Positions 18,705 through 28,000 of a stretch of DNA of 64,000 nt are shown piece by piece; positions within the stretch are counted from its first letter, which is position 1, and every line of letters starts with the position of its first letter. This DNA is from Ruminococcus sp. AF31-8BH (GTDB lineage Bacteria; Bacillota; Clostridia; Lachnospirales; Lachnospiraceae). Under the pieces are notes generated by a model. That model saw only the letters and a list, made by a program, of their open reading frames with translations. It was not told the DNA's origin and did not search any database. Where the stretch lies: NCBI RefSeq assembly GCF_003460605.1, contig NZ_QTVN01000021.1, positions 1 through 64,000 of the forward strand, in the 5' to 3' direction. Position numbers and translations under genes: made by a program.

Positions 18705-19457
18705 ATGGGAAAATTATTTGACGTATCACTGGTATTCACATCGATCCCGGAATTGCTGGGAAAATTACCAATCACTTTGGAGCTGGCATTGCTTTCCATG
18801 CTTCTGGGGCTGATCTTAGGACTTGTGATGGCGATCATAAAAATGCATAAGATCAAGGTACTGACACAGCTTACCAACCTTCTGATTTCTCTCCTTCGAG
18901 GAACTCCTGTAATCGTACAGCTGTATGTGGCATTCTTTGGAATCCCAATGTTTTTCAAAGCCATCAACCAGAAATTCGGCACCAACCTTGCAGTGGCAGA
19001 CATTCCTGGAATTGCCTATGCAATGATCGCACTTGGACTGAATCAGGCTGGCTTTATGGCAGAGATCATCCGTTCCGCACTTCAGTCCGTAGACAATGGA
19101 CAGATTGAAGCCGCCCACGCACTTGGAATGACTTATCCGCAGGCACTTCGCAGGATCATTCTTCCGGAAGCTTTTGAGGTAGCGCTTCCTACACTGGGAA
19201 ATGCCCTGATCAGCATTATCAAAGGAACATCACTGGCCTTCACCTGCGCAGTTGTGGAGATTACCGCACAGGGCCAGATTATTGCAGGAAAAACATACCG
19301 CTATTTCGAGGTTTACGTATCACTTGCTATTATTTACTGGGTAATTACCTTGATTATTGAGCAGCTGATCCGTATAATTGAAAATAAGATTCGTATTCCG
19401 GATCAGGTGGAGCTGGTAAATTTTGCCGAGGAGGACGCAACCCATGATAAAAATTGA
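18705..19457 (+). CDS. amino-acid ABC transporter permease
   Basis: This 250-residue His/Glu/Gln/Arg/opine-type permease has about five membrane helices. The cytoplasmic EAA loop (ALGMTYPQALRRIILPEAF) contacts the ATPase, and LRGTPVIVQLYV is conserved in cystine and glutamine permeases. It is the only permease in the operon, so it probably works as a homodimer. Its 3' end overlaps the ATPase gene by 14 bases, implying coupled translation. Confidence 0.92.
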   Translation: MGKLFDVSLVFTSIPELLGKLPITLELALLSMLLGLILGLVMAIIKMHKIKVLTQLTNLLISLLRGTPVIVQLYVAFFGIPMFFKAINQKFGTNLAVADIPGIAYAMIALGLNQAGFMAEIIRSALQSVDNGQIEAAHALGMTYPQALRRIILPEAFEVALPTLGNALISIIKGTSLAFTCAVVEITAQGQIIAGKTYRYFEVYVSLAIIYWVITLIIEQLIRIIENKIRIPDQVELVNFAEEDATHDKN

Positions 19458-20202
19458 TCATTTGTCAAAAAAATTTAATGATAATGTTGTCCTGGATGAC
19501 ATCAGCCTAGATATCAAAAAAGGCGATGTAGTGGGAATCATTGGTCCTTCCGGAACCGGTAAATCCACCCTTCTTCGCTGCGTGAACCGCCTGGAAACAC
19601 CGGAACGGGGCACTGTGACCATCGGGGATAAAACCATTGATCTTTCCGAGAAAAAGCCAAAAGACCTTTTATATCTGAGACAGAATACAGGAATGGTATT
19701 CCAGCGCTTTAATCTTTTTGAGAAAAAAACAGCTCTTGAGAATGTAATGGAAGGTCTGATCGTGGTAAAGAAGATGTCAAAGGCGCAGGCCAGAGAGATT
19801 GCCATCGAGCAGCTGAAGCTGGTAGGCATGGCACCCTGGGCAAATCATTATCCCAAGCATTTGTCGGGCGGACAGCAGCAGAGAGTTGCGCTGGCAAGAG
19901 CCCTTGCAATGAAGCCGCAGATCCTTCTTCTGGATGAGCCTACCTCCGCACTGGATCCGGAGCTGGTTGGCGAGGTGCTGGACGTCATCCGCAAGGTTGC
20001 AGCACAGGGCTACACTATGCTTCTGGTATCCCATGAGATGAACTTTATCCGTCATGTATCCAACCGTGTGATTTTCCTGGATAAGGGACATGTGGTGGAG
20101 GACGGAACACCGAAGGAAGTATTCGACCACCCGACGAACCCGCGTACCCAGGAATTTTTCCGAAAGATGAATATTATGGCACAGCCGGAGTACATGATTT
20201 AA
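19444..20202 (+). CDS. amino-acid ABC transporter ATP-binding protein
   Basis: This 252-residue ATPase has Walker A GPSGTGKS, signature LSGGQQQRVALARAL, Walker B ILLLDEPTSALD and the H-loop SHEMNF. It energises the preceding permease. I took ATG 19444, preceded by GAGGAGG; the longer frame from 19423 starts inside that site. The gene is followed by a hairpin that probably ends the operon. Confidence 0.94.
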   Translation: MIKIDHLSKKFNDNVVLDDISLDIKKGDVVGIIGPSGTGKSTLLRCVNRLETPERGTVTIGDKTIDLSEKKPKDLLYLRQNTGMVFQRFNLFEKKTALENVMEGLIVVKKMSKAQAREIAIEQLKLVGMAPWANHYPKHLSGGQQQRVALARALAMKPQILLLDEPTSALDPELVGEVLDVIRKVAAQGYTMLLVSHEMNFIRHVSNRVIFLDKGHVVEDGTPKEVFDHPTNPRTQEFFRKMNIMAQPEYMI

Positions 20203-20235
20203 ACGAACACCTGAAAATTTCAAAAAGGAGAATAA

Positions 20236-20262
20236 AACAGCTGTATCGCGCAGCTGTTTTTT
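20236..20262 (+). terminator. hairpin after the cystine transporter
   Basis: AACAGCTG (20236-20243) pairs with CAGCTGTT (20251-20258) around seven bases and runs into T's. It lies between an AAAAAGGAG at 20222-20230 and the next start codon, which is odd (see findings). Confidence 0.65.
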
Positions 20263-20274
20263 GCAATTGCGATT

Positions 20275-21390
20275 ATGAGAGAAAATGAGAAAATAGCAGA
20301 AGTATTTGGCAAACTGGTATCCATTGATTCCCCATCCTTAAAGGAACGGGAGATGGCAGACTACCTGAAGAAATTATTTGGAGAAATCGGCGTAGAGCTG
20401 GAGGAGGACCAGACCGGAGAGGCAACAGGGTCCAATGCAGGCAATCTTTTTGCCCGGCTGGAAGGGGAGGCTGGATCAGAACCTTTGCTTCTTGGCGTGC
20501 ATATGGATACAGTAGAGCCTTCCCGGAACAAAAAAGCGGTGTTTCACCCGGACGGAACTGTGACAAGCAACGGAACTACAGTCCTTGGTGCAGACGACCT
20601 TGCCGGTGTTACCGCAATCTATGAGGCAGTCCGCTATCTGAAAGAGAAGAACATTCCTCACAGGACGGTGGAGATTTTGATCACAACCGGGGAAGAGCTG
20701 TACTGCAAAGGAGCAAATGCTTTCGATTACAGCAAAGTCCGCTCCAAAGGGGCTTACGCTTTGGATCTTAGCGGCAAAATCGGAGCAGCCGCTTACGCTG
20801 CCCCAACTTTAATTTCTTTTTCTGCCTCTGTAAAGGGAAAGGCTGCCCACGCCGGATTTTACCCGGAAAAAGGAATCAACAGCATCCAGGCAGCAGCCAA
20901 AGCCATCGCCAGACTTCCCCAGGGCAGGATCGATGAAAATACAACTGCCAACATCGGTGTTTTTGCAGGGGGAACAGGAACCAACATTGTACCAGAAGCC
21001 TGCACGGCGAAAGGGGAGATCCGCAGTCTGAATCATGAGATTGCCATGAAGCTTCTTAAGGAGTACCATGAGATTTTCCAGGAAGAGGCAGAGAAGGCCA
21101 GAGCAGCGCTTGAATGGGAAGAAAAGCTGAATATTATTGCATATGAGACGGATCTTGGCGGAAAAGCTGCAGAAAATTACAGGAAAGCAGTGGAAAAAAC
21201 AGGCCTTGAGCCAGAATTCGAGAAAACCTTCGGGGGAAGCGACAACAATGTGTTTGCTCAGCACGGAATCGAAGGGCTGGTAATCGCCACCTCCATGAAC
21301 CAGGTGCACAGCTGCAGCGAATACTGCAGCATCCCGGAAATACGGCAGGTGTCTGAGATTCTGGTAAACCTCTGCACCGCAGAAAAATGA
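20275..21390 (+). CDS. M20 family metallopeptidase (PepT-like)
   Basis: This 371-residue zinc peptidase or deacylase shows the M20 metal and catalytic residues in order: H-x-D in GVHMDTVEP (about 80-88), the bridging Asp in GADDLAG, the general-base Glu pair in TTGEE, and the C-terminal His in NQVHSCSEY. The dimerisation domain insert is present. PepT-like enzymes trim di- and tripeptides; others deacylate amino acids. It may process a product of the adjacent transporter, but a terminator-like hairpin lies between. No Shine-Dalgarno is seen at the usual distance. Confidence 0.88.
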   Translation: MRENEKIAEVFGKLVSIDSPSLKEREMADYLKKLFGEIGVELEEDQTGEATGSNAGNLFARLEGEAGSEPLLLGVHMDTVEPSRNKKAVFHPDGTVTSNGTTVLGADDLAGVTAIYEAVRYLKEKNIPHRTVEILITTGEELYCKGANAFDYSKVRSKGAYALDLSGKIGAAAYAAPTLISFSASVKGKAAHAGFYPEKGINSIQAAAKAIARLPQGRIDENTTANIGVFAGGTGTNIVPEACTAKGEIRSLNHEIAMKLLKEYHEIFQEEAEKARAALEWEEKLNIIAYETDLGGKAAENYRKAVEKTGLEPEFEKTFGGSDNNVFAQHGIEGLVIATSMNQVHSCSEYCSIPEIRQVSEILVNLCTAEK

Positions 21391-21460
21391 CAGACATCCT
21401 GCCAATGAAAGGCTGGAAAGATATGGATAGAGAAAAATACAGGCGGGACTATCATTTGTG

Positions 21461-21483
21461 GTAATATTCTAGTATAATATTAC
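21461..21483 (+). promoter_or_regulatory. likely promoter -10 within an 8-bp inverted repeat (kinase operon)
   Basis: GTAATATT (21461-21468) and AATATTAC (21476-21483) flank a TATAAT (21473-21478). No good -35 box is apparent. The symmetry over the -10 could be an operator. Confidence 0.5.
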
Positions 21484-21560
21484 GAAAACCCGGGCAGCAG
21501 TTCCGGGGATGATGATTGTGGTCAGCAATCGACTTTCTTTTTGGGAAAGGAGGGGCTTGT

Positions 21561-23312
21561 ATGGAGAAAGGGGTTCCGGTTTCTGTCTGGCCAGAGTGGC
21601 AGCTTGTAGAGAAAATAGGGGAAGGCTCTTTTGGGAAAGTATATAAGGCGCAGCGGACAGAGCGTGGACGCACTTTTTATTCGGCCATTAAGATTATATC
21701 GATTCCCGGTAATAAGGGAGAGCTTGACAGCGTAAGATCAGAGATGAATGATGAGCAGTCTACCAGAGAATATTTTCGAAACCTGGTGGAGGACTGCGTT
21801 CAGGAAATATATACGATGGAGCATTTCTGCGGAAATTCCCATATTGTATCCTTTGAAGATTTTAAAGTGGTGGAATATCTGGACGAGATCGGCTGGGATA
21901 TTTACATCCGAATGGAATATCTGACCAGTTTTATGGATTACTGCACAGGCAAGGAGCTTACTGAGAAAGAGGTAATGAAACTTGGCTGTGATCTTAGCAT
22001 GGCATTAATTTACTGCCGGAAGCTGAATATTATTCACAGGGATGTAAAGCCGGAGAATATTTTTGTATCCAGATTCGGTGACTTTAAGCTGGGAGATTTT
22101 GGAATTGCCAGAGAGCAGGCGCACACAGTGGGGAATATGTCCAAGAAGGGTACCTACTCCTACATGGCACCTGAGATTTATAAAGGTGAGAAATACGACA
22201 GCAGCATTGATATCTATTCCCTTGGAATCGTGCTATATAAGCTGATGAACCAGAACAGGCTTCCGTTTCTGTCTCTGGATAAGCAGCTGATTACCTATCG
22301 GGATAAGGAGAATGCACTGGCACGGCGCATGGCCGGGGAGAAGATGCCGGCACCATCCCGGGCAAGCGCTGCCTTTTCCCATATTATACTGAAGGCATGT
22401 GCCTATGATCCACAGAAGCGTTACCGGAAACCGGAGGATATGCTTCAGGATCTGGAAAGCCTGCGGATCGCACCTGTGAATGCAGCCAAGGAGTGGGAAC
22501 GCTCCCAGTGGCAGCTGGCTGATGCCCGTGATATAGAGCAGCGGCACCAGAAGAATTATGTGGTGGAAGAACCAGGTGCTGAGAAAATGGAACGGACCCA
22601 GGTGGCAGAAGAACCGCAGATTGAGAAAGCCATCCGTCAGGAAGAAGAGAAGGAGAAAAAGAACTCCAGGGACGCAAAGGAGCCGAAGCCATCCAAAAGC
22701 CTTCGCAAAGAAGACAGATCAGAGGCAGCTTCCAGACAGAAGCGGCAGGCACCGCAGCAGGAGAGAAGGATTTCTCCATGGACCATTTCCATTGCGGTTG
22801 TGGTGCTGGCAGCATGCATTATTGTTGGCGTTTATGTGAAGCTGATTCATGACGAGGACCGGAAGGCACAGAACACCAACATGGTTATGGAAGTGCTGGA
22901 AGCCAATGACAACAGCACGGCTCAGATCGATGATTTTTCCACAGCAATCCAGACCATTAAGGAACAGGCGAATACCATTGTGGAGGAACTGGCCGATTGT
23001 AAGGAAGTGGGCAAGGAAGGCGACCGACTTCGCTACTATGACAGCAACGGCAAACTTATAAAAGCACTGATCTATCCGGAAACTTCTGAGGACGGTGTTT
23101 ATGAGGAATATTATTACTGGGATGAGAGACTGTTTTTTGCATACATATGGACCGGCAATAAAAAAGAACTTTATTATTATGATAAGCGCGGCAAGATGAT
23201 CCGCTGGATCGATACGGACGGCGTTGTCCATGACAAGGAAAATGACAGTACAGAGTATACCAAGCGCGGAGAGAAATACTGGAAAAATGCTCTGGAACAG
23301 CTGGATGAATAG
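21561..23312 (+). CDS. membrane Ser/Thr protein kinase (Hanks type)
   Basis: This 583-residue protein has a complete eukaryotic-like kinase domain: Gly loop GEGSFGKV (about 20-27), catalytic HRDVKPEN (159-166), DFG at 179-181 and the APE motif in YMAPEIY. A charged, Lys/Glu-rich juxtamembrane stretch (about 330-405) precedes one membrane helix (about 407-428) and a ~155-residue outer domain rich in Tyr, Asp and Gly repeats. The outer domain is not a PASTA repeat, so this is not a typical PrkC. I took ATG 21561 after AAAGGAGG. It heads an operon with a PP2C phosphatase and an unknown protein. Confidence 0.92.
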   Translation: MEKGVPVSVWPEWQLVEKIGEGSFGKVYKAQRTERGRTFYSAIKIISIPGNKGELDSVRSEMNDEQSTREYFRNLVEDCVQEIYTMEHFCGNSHIVSFEDFKVVEYLDEIGWDIYIRMEYLTSFMDYCTGKELTEKEVMKLGCDLSMALIYCRKLNIIHRDVKPENIFVSRFGDFKLGDFGIAREQAHTVGNMSKKGTYSYMAPEIYKGEKYDSSIDIYSLGIVLYKLMNQNRLPFLSLDKQLITYRDKENALARRMAGEKMPAPSRASAAFSHIILKACAYDPQKRYRKPEDMLQDLESLRIAPVNAAKEWERSQWQLADARDIEQRHQKNYVVEEPGAEKMERTQVAEEPQIEKAIRQEEEKEKKNSRDAKEPKPSKSLRKEDRSEAASRQKRQAPQQERRISPWTISIAVVVLAACIIVGVYVKLIHDEDRKAQNTNMVMEVLEANDNSTAQIDDFSTAIQTIKEQANTIVEELADCKEVGKEGDRLRYYDSNGKLIKALIYPETSEDGVYEEYYYWDERLFFAYIWTGNKKELYYYDKRGKMIRWIDTDGVVHDKENDSTEYTKRGEKYWKNALEQLDE

Positions 23313-23326
23313 CGAAGAGGAATCAT

Positions 23327-24151
23327 ATGACATACCGTATTAATTATGCTTATACCTGCCATGCGGGGAAAGTGCGATCAAATAATGAAGATAATTTCTG
23401 GTGCTGTGGGGAGATTCTTCCGTCCCAGAATCTGGGAATGCAGGAAGTGCGCGGCGGTGAGCGGCTTCGGGAGAGCTTTCCGGTGCTGATCGTTTTCGAT
23501 GGAATGGGAGGAGAGAGCCAGGGCGAGATGGCAGCTTATCTGGCGTCCCAGGAATTCGGGAAATACTATGGACAAAATAAGGGGAAGCTGCGCAGACAGC
23601 CGGAGAATTTTCTTCTGGAGGCCTGCCAGATTATGAATCAGGCAGTGTGCAGCTACAGCGCAAGCAACCGGATCAATGCCATGGGAACGACCATGGCGAT
23701 GATCGTGTTTGCCAGGAAGTCTGTCTATATCTGTAATCTTGGGGACAGCCGGATCTATCAGCAGAGCCAGGGGCAGATCCGGCAGATTTCCAGTGATCAT
23801 GTTCTGAGAAGCTATATGTTTGGGAAAGCTCCTCTGACCCAGTTTCTGGGAGTGGAGGAAAGCGAGATGAAGCTGGAACCTTCTGTAAAGGCTCTGGAAT
23901 ATCAGGAGGGAGACCGTTATCTTCTCTGTTCAGACGGGGTGACCGATATGCTTTCGGATAAGGAAATCGAAACGGCTATGGCTTCCGGCGAATCTGTTGG
24001 AGACACGGTGCAGATTCTTATGGATCAGGTTCTGGAGAAAGGCGCCAGAGACAATACCACGATCATTCTCTGTGAAATCCAGCGTGAGAATCATCCGCTC
24101 AGAGCCTGGCTGCGCCAGAACAAAAAAGAAAATGAAGGTGATGTATTATGA
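23327..24151 (+). CDS. PP2C family protein phosphatase
   Basis: This 274-residue soluble phosphatase carries the PP2C metal-binding motifs: RSNNEDNF (about 18-25), FDGMGGESQGE, LGDSRIY, CSDGVTDM and RDNTTII. It should remove phosphate from Ser/Thr residues phosphorylated by the kinase encoded 14 bases upstream. The stop overlaps the next gene by four bases, so all three are translated together. Confidence 0.93.
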   Translation: MTYRINYAYTCHAGKVRSNNEDNFWCCGEILPSQNLGMQEVRGGERLRESFPVLIVFDGMGGESQGEMAAYLASQEFGKYYGQNKGKLRRQPENFLLEACQIMNQAVCSYSASNRINAMGTTMAMIVFARKSVYICNLGDSRIYQQSQGQIRQISSDHVLRSYMFGKAPLTQFLGVEESEMKLEPSVKALEYQEGDRYLLCSDGVTDMLSDKEIETAMASGESVGDTVQILMDQVLEKGARDNTTIILCEIQRENHPLRAWLRQNKKENEGDVL

Positions 24152-25386
24152 AAAATCGTATGCAGGATCTTGATTTCGAACAGACTGTGGCATTTGACGC
24201 AGTGAAAGATTTTGAATTTACCAGAAGGGCGGCGCAAAGGTTCCGGCAGGTGGTGAGCCTGGAGAGCTTTGAAGATGAAGATGCAGAAGTGATCTTCCAT
24301 TATCTCTACAAGGAGATGGAGCTGGTTTCCTTTGGAGATCATCTGAAGAGATATATTTATGAGCGTGCAGGCCTTGAGGAGCCTTACGGGGAAGTGCCCC
24401 AGGAGATATACAGGGATATTGCGGTGGAATCCTTTAAGGAAACTTATACGCCCAAGTCCATGAACCCTACTTCTACCAAGCTTCCGGCACTGGTGAATAA
24501 CTGGCTGACCCAGGCTTCTGTGAAGAGAGAGACGGTTTTTCTTCTGGGCTTTGGGCTTCGCATGAGTGCAGAGGATGTATCGGATTTCCTTACCAGAGTG
24601 CTCAAGGAGCAGGATTTTGATTTTCACAATCCGGAGGAGGTAATCTACTGGTACTGCTACAGCAGGCAGCTTCCCTACAGCAAGGCAGAAGAGTACAAAG
24701 ATCGCTATAAGACCATAGAGCCAGCAGCTCATAATGATATTGTGGCAGAAGCGATGAGCGGGAAGTTTATCATTGATACAGAGAAGAAGCTTCTTCAATA
24801 TCTAGCATGCCTGAAAGCCGGATGGGACGATCCTATGAACGAGAAGAGTCAGGCTTTCCAGGAATTTCAGCGGCTTTTGCAGCGCGCAAAGGAAATTATT
24901 GCAGCCATGTACCAGAAGGATGAGGAGGAGAAGGGACGGAATAAGATCTGGAAAGCAGAGAATATCACGCCCTCTGATCTTGAGAAGGTAATCTGCAATG
25001 GTATTCCTATCAACCGTATGGGAAACCTGAAGAAAATGTCTGCTTCCATTCTGGCCAAGCATTTCAGTCAGAAGCGTTTCAGCAGGCAGAGAATTACCAA
25101 TATTCTGAACCACAAATTCCCGGTGGAGCGTTTTGACCTTCTCACAATCGAATTCTTTATTGTGTCCCAGGAGATGGAGGATGACGATCCCTATGACCGT
25201 TACCATCATTTTATAGAAGAAGCCCAGGGCATTCTGAAGAAATGCGGAATGAGTGAGATTTATATTGTGAATCCGTATGAGTGCTTTTTGCTGATGTGTC
25301 TGCTTACAGACTGTCCGCTGGCAGTGTTCTCCGAGATATGGGAGAAATCCTATGAAGAGGGAGAAGATGAGGGGAAAGCGGAGTAA
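24148..25386 (+). CDS. unknown protein of the kinase/phosphatase operon
   Basis: This 412-residue cytosolic protein has no membrane segment. It starts MKNRMQDLDFEQTVAFDAV and looks mainly alpha-helical, with alternating charged and aromatic residues (for example YWYCYSRQLPYSKAEEYKDRY). I recognise no catalytic motif. The four-base overlap with the phosphatase gene indicates translational coupling and a shared role; a kinase substrate or output protein is the simplest guess. The C-terminus is very acidic (SYEEGEDEGKAE). Confidence 0.8.
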   Translation: MKNRMQDLDFEQTVAFDAVKDFEFTRRAAQRFRQVVSLESFEDEDAEVIFHYLYKEMELVSFGDHLKRYIYERAGLEEPYGEVPQEIYRDIAVESFKETYTPKSMNPTSTKLPALVNNWLTQASVKRETVFLLGFGLRMSAEDVSDFLTRVLKEQDFDFHNPEEVIYWYCYSRQLPYSKAEEYKDRYKTIEPAAHNDIVAEAMSGKFIIDTEKKLLQYLACLKAGWDDPMNEKSQAFQEFQRLLQRAKEIIAAMYQKDEEEKGRNKIWKAENITPSDLEKVICNGIPINRMGNLKKMSASILAKHFSQKRFSRQRITNILNHKFPVERFDLLTIEFFIVSQEMEDDDPYDRYHHFIEEAQGILKKCGMSEIYIVNPYECFLLMCLLTDCPLAVFSEIWEKSYEEGEDEGKAE

Positions 25387-25424
25387 GGGGACGCAGCGGT
25401 CAACGGCTAAAAAATAAGATGAGT

Positions 25425-25513
25425 CAATATAAAAAGAACCATGAAACTGTGCTGTCTCAAAAGCTTAGAATTTTGAGGACGGTTTACATTGTATCATGGT
25501 TCTTTTTATATTG
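25425..25513. terminator. long bidirectional hairpin between convergent operons
   Basis: A perfect 20-bp inverted repeat (25425-25444 with 25494-25513) contains AAAAAGAACC and GGTTCTTTTT in its arms. The 49-base interior is itself partly self-complementary (TCAAAA with TTTTGA). It separates the kinase operon from the convergent cell-wall genes and probably ends both transcripts. Confidence 0.72.
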
Positions 25514-25577
25514 CGATGGATGAAAAATCAGACACTTTTTGAAAAATCTTTCATGTTTTCATGTTAAGCATTGCGTC

Positions 25578-26774
25578 TCAGCCATTATAAGTCAGATAAA
25601 TGGTTCTGCTTAACTGGGCGATGGTACTTTGCGCGGCAGCAGTATCGGTAAGATTCTCTGAAAGAAAACAGATTACAAGGTCATTGCCGGAATTGGTATC
25701 ATAGAGGATTCCGGCATCATTTTCCACATTGGAAAGCTCGCCGGTTTTGTTGGCAACCTTTACGCCTTCCGGAAGGTCTGCCGGAATCTTGTTGCTGCGC
25801 TGCTGCTGTTTCAGAAGTGCATACATGTCCTCTGCGTGTGCCAGAATCGGATCACTGGAGGTATCTGCACAGCTCTGATAGATTTTCTTCAGGAATTTTC
25901 CGCAGTCGTAAGCGGAAGTGTAGTTATCCCCGAACTCGTTGCTGGCAAGAAGAAGCCGGCCCATGGAGGTGCTGTTATATCCATGTTCTGTACAGAAGCT
26001 GTTGACTTTCTCCATACCTGCACTGCTGTCACCGCCGCCAAGGCAGGACACCAGGCTGTTGGCAGCGTCATTGTCGCTGACGGTGATCATAGGCAGCAGA
26101 TATCCATCAATGGTCTGCGCCCCGTACTGCTGGGTCAGGCTGTCGTAATTTTCATATACAGCACCCATAATGTAAAGCTTGATCAGACTTGCCGCCTGCA
26201 TGGAAAAATCATTGATGGTGCCTTCTGACCCGCCGGACAGGTCACAGATGTAGACGCTCCAGGAGCCATTGGAGACGGGCAGTGCCAAACGGATCTGTGC
26301 AAGGAGGTCTTCCATGGTCTGGTCCGCTTTATTGTCAAAAACAGAATTGCCCTGCGATGGGGAAATGGCGCCGTCTTCGGCATTGGCTTCAGGTGTATTA
26401 GCATGTGCTTCTGACGGCTGGGAACTGTCATCTGGCGCAGGTTCCGGCTGATCGGCAGACGGATCCTGGCTGGCATCTGCCTGCTCCGGAGCCTGTGTCA
26501 CTGGCATAGGGCCGGCGCTTTCTCTTTCCGAAAAGCCTTCCGGTGAATCAGAAGCATCCGCAATATCTCCGGAAGTAAATCCGTCATCAGCCTCTGCATC
26601 GCCAGAGGTGAACCCATCTTCCTCCCTGGCACTGGCGGTCTGGATTTCTGTCTGCGTGCTGGTGGAAACATTTTGCTGGCGAACGGTGAAATAAATAATT
26701 AATAAAATAAGGATTACAGCAATCGCGCTGAGAAGCATCAGCAAATAAGAAGAAGCTGGCCGTTTCTTTTTCAT
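25578..26774 (-). CDS. membrane-anchored beta-lactamase-fold serine hydrolase
   Basis: This 398-residue protein has an N-terminal anchor helix (about 10-30) and a long Asp/Glu/Ser/Pro-rich stalk (35-150), in which DGFTSGD occurs twice (53-59 and 64-70). A class A beta-lactamase-like domain follows with all three signatures: SLIK (196-199, nucleophile Ser), SDN (233-235) and KTG (343-345). The stalk places the domain in the wall, which favours a peptidoglycan or regulatory role over secreted antibiotic resistance, though neither is excluded. Its start codon overlaps the stop of the amidase gene by one base. Confidence 0.87.
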   Translation of the reverse strand: MKKKRPASSYLLMLLSAIAVILILLIIYFTVRQQNVSTSTQTEIQTASAREEDGFTSGDAEADDGFTSGDIADASDSPEGFSERESAGPMPVTQAPEQADASQDPSADQPEPAPDDSSQPSEAHANTPEANAEDGAISPSQGNSVFDNKADQTMEDLLAQIRLALPVSNGSWSVYICDLSGGSEGTINDFSMQAASLIKLYIMGAVYENYDSLTQQYGAQTIDGYLLPMITVSDNDAANSLVSCLGGGDSSAGMEKVNSFCTEHGYNSTSMGRLLLASNEFGDNYTSAYDCGKFLKKIYQSCADTSSDPILAHAEDMYALLKQQQRSNKIPADLPEGVKVANKTGELSNVENDAGILYDTNSGNDLVICFLSENLTDTAAAQSTIAQLSRTIYLTYNG

Positions 26775-27577
26775 CAGTTTTCTACATCCTTTCCGACGGA
26801 TTCAAAATAAGAATCGATACCGTCTGCAATTCCTGTGACCATGGTATCCTGAAAATCAGGATCGCTCATCTGAAGGTCATCATGTTCGTTTGTCATAAAT
26901 CCCATTTCCAGAATGGTGACTGGGATGGTGCTCCAGTTGATTCCGGTCATATTATCTGCATAGGTAACTCCCCGGTTGTCAAATTCAGTTGCCTGGCAGT
27001 AGGAGTCCAGAACACACTGGGAAAGCAGATTGGACTGTTCATAGAGGGAAGCAACATAAGGGTTGGCAGAAGAGGGAGAAATGGTAAGGGCACCGGAGGC
27101 AGCAGAAGAATCAGCCCCGTTGGCATGGATCCGCACACAGATTTCCGCGCCCTGCTCAGCGGCATATTCTGCACGCTCTTTATTGCTGATCGCTGTGTCG
27201 TTATCTCTTCTGGTAAGCACAACGATGTAGCCGCGGTCTGTAAGCTCCTGTTCCAGCTTCAGGGAAACGTCCAGATTCAGCTGGTATTCTCCAAGCCCGG
27301 TGAAAGCCCCCTGGGTACCCGTGGAAGCCTTCGCCTTCATTTCTGTGGAGCCAGGTCCGAGAGGCTCTAAGGCGCTCATATCTACATTCGGTCCTTGATG
27401 CCCGGGATCAATTGCCACAGTGTGACTGTCCGTCTGGGAAAGCTGCTGGTCTGTTTCGGCAGTTTCGGCGCAAACGGTATGTATAGAACCTGGAATCATG
27501 CCCCATAATAGAGAAGAGAGCAAAAAAGAAGTTTTTATAAGATGCTTATGATAAGGTTTTACAAAATGCAAAGACAT
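26774..27577 (-). CDS. N-acetylmuramoyl-L-alanine amidase (Amidase_3)
   Basis: This 267-residue secreted zinc amidase cleaves the bond between N-acetylmuramic acid and L-alanine in peptidoglycan. A signal peptide covers about residues 1-37. Zinc ligands are visible in VAIDPGHQG (His60), GLGEYQLNL (Glu97) and RIHANGAD, and the catalytic Glu in ILEMGFMTN. I took ATG 27577, seven bases after AAAGGGG on the minus strand; a longer frame starts at 27613. It is translated together with the serine hydrolase, which suggests joint wall remodelling. Confidence 0.9.
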   Translation of the reverse strand: MSLHFVKPYHKHLIKTSFLLSSLLWGMIPGSIHTVCAETAETDQQLSQTDSHTVAIDPGHQGPNVDMSALEPLGPGSTEMKAKASTGTQGAFTGLGEYQLNLDVSLKLEQELTDRGYIVVLTRRDNDTAISNKERAEYAAEQGAEICVRIHANGADSSAASGALTISPSSANPYVASLYEQSNLLSQCVLDSYCQATEFDNRGVTYADNMTGINWSTIPVTILEMGFMTNEHDDLQMSDPDFQDTMVTGIADGIDSYFESVGKDVEN

Positions 27578-27796
27578 AGCATGTCCCCTTTCCGAGTATT
27601 TGCAGAATACCAAACTGTCAGGTTTTATTGGTGATACTGCAGTTGGGAAATCTTTTTACTTATTATAATAACGCATAAATAGGAATGCAATGTAAAGTTT
27701 GGTTTCTGTGAAAGGGGATGGGTTTGAAAAATGTTTTTTCGAAAGCACATTTTAATAAGAAGAAAGCAGTACGTATTAAAACTTTACCGCAATAAC
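27578..27796. other. intergenic region upstream of the amidase
   Basis: This A/T-rich stretch should hold the minus-strand amidase promoter, but I could not place hexamers confidently. No gene is visible. Confidence 0.4.
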
Positions 27797-27960
27797 TAGA
27801 GCGTGTTTGAAAAATCATTCCCGCGATCTGCACGCCCCACTTTGCGGTATATTTTGCCCGAATTCAGTTGCCGTAGCCCGCTACGGCGCCCTCATCCGGA
27901 CAAAATCTCCCACAAATTGTGACGCACATCTTGCAGAAAGCCTTTTTCAAACACGCTCTA
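27797..27960. mobile_element. 164-bp palindromic MITE-like repeat, copy 2
   Basis: This copy is the same length as copy 1 at 3668 and differs at only two positions. Its terminal inverted repeats (TAGAGCGTGTTTGAAAAA) are a perfect 18-bp pair. The flanks CAATAAC and GCACAAC show no clear target duplication. It sits between the amidase and the str promoter. Confidence 0.85.
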
Positions 27961-28000
27961 GCACAACGAAAATTAAGTAACCGCCATATTGACTTGCCTG

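Noticed and set aside
25425..25513. a third MITE-like element
   Set aside because: Although it is a perfect 20-bp inverted repeat, it occurs once and lies exactly between convergent operons with T-tracts, so a terminator is the simpler reading.
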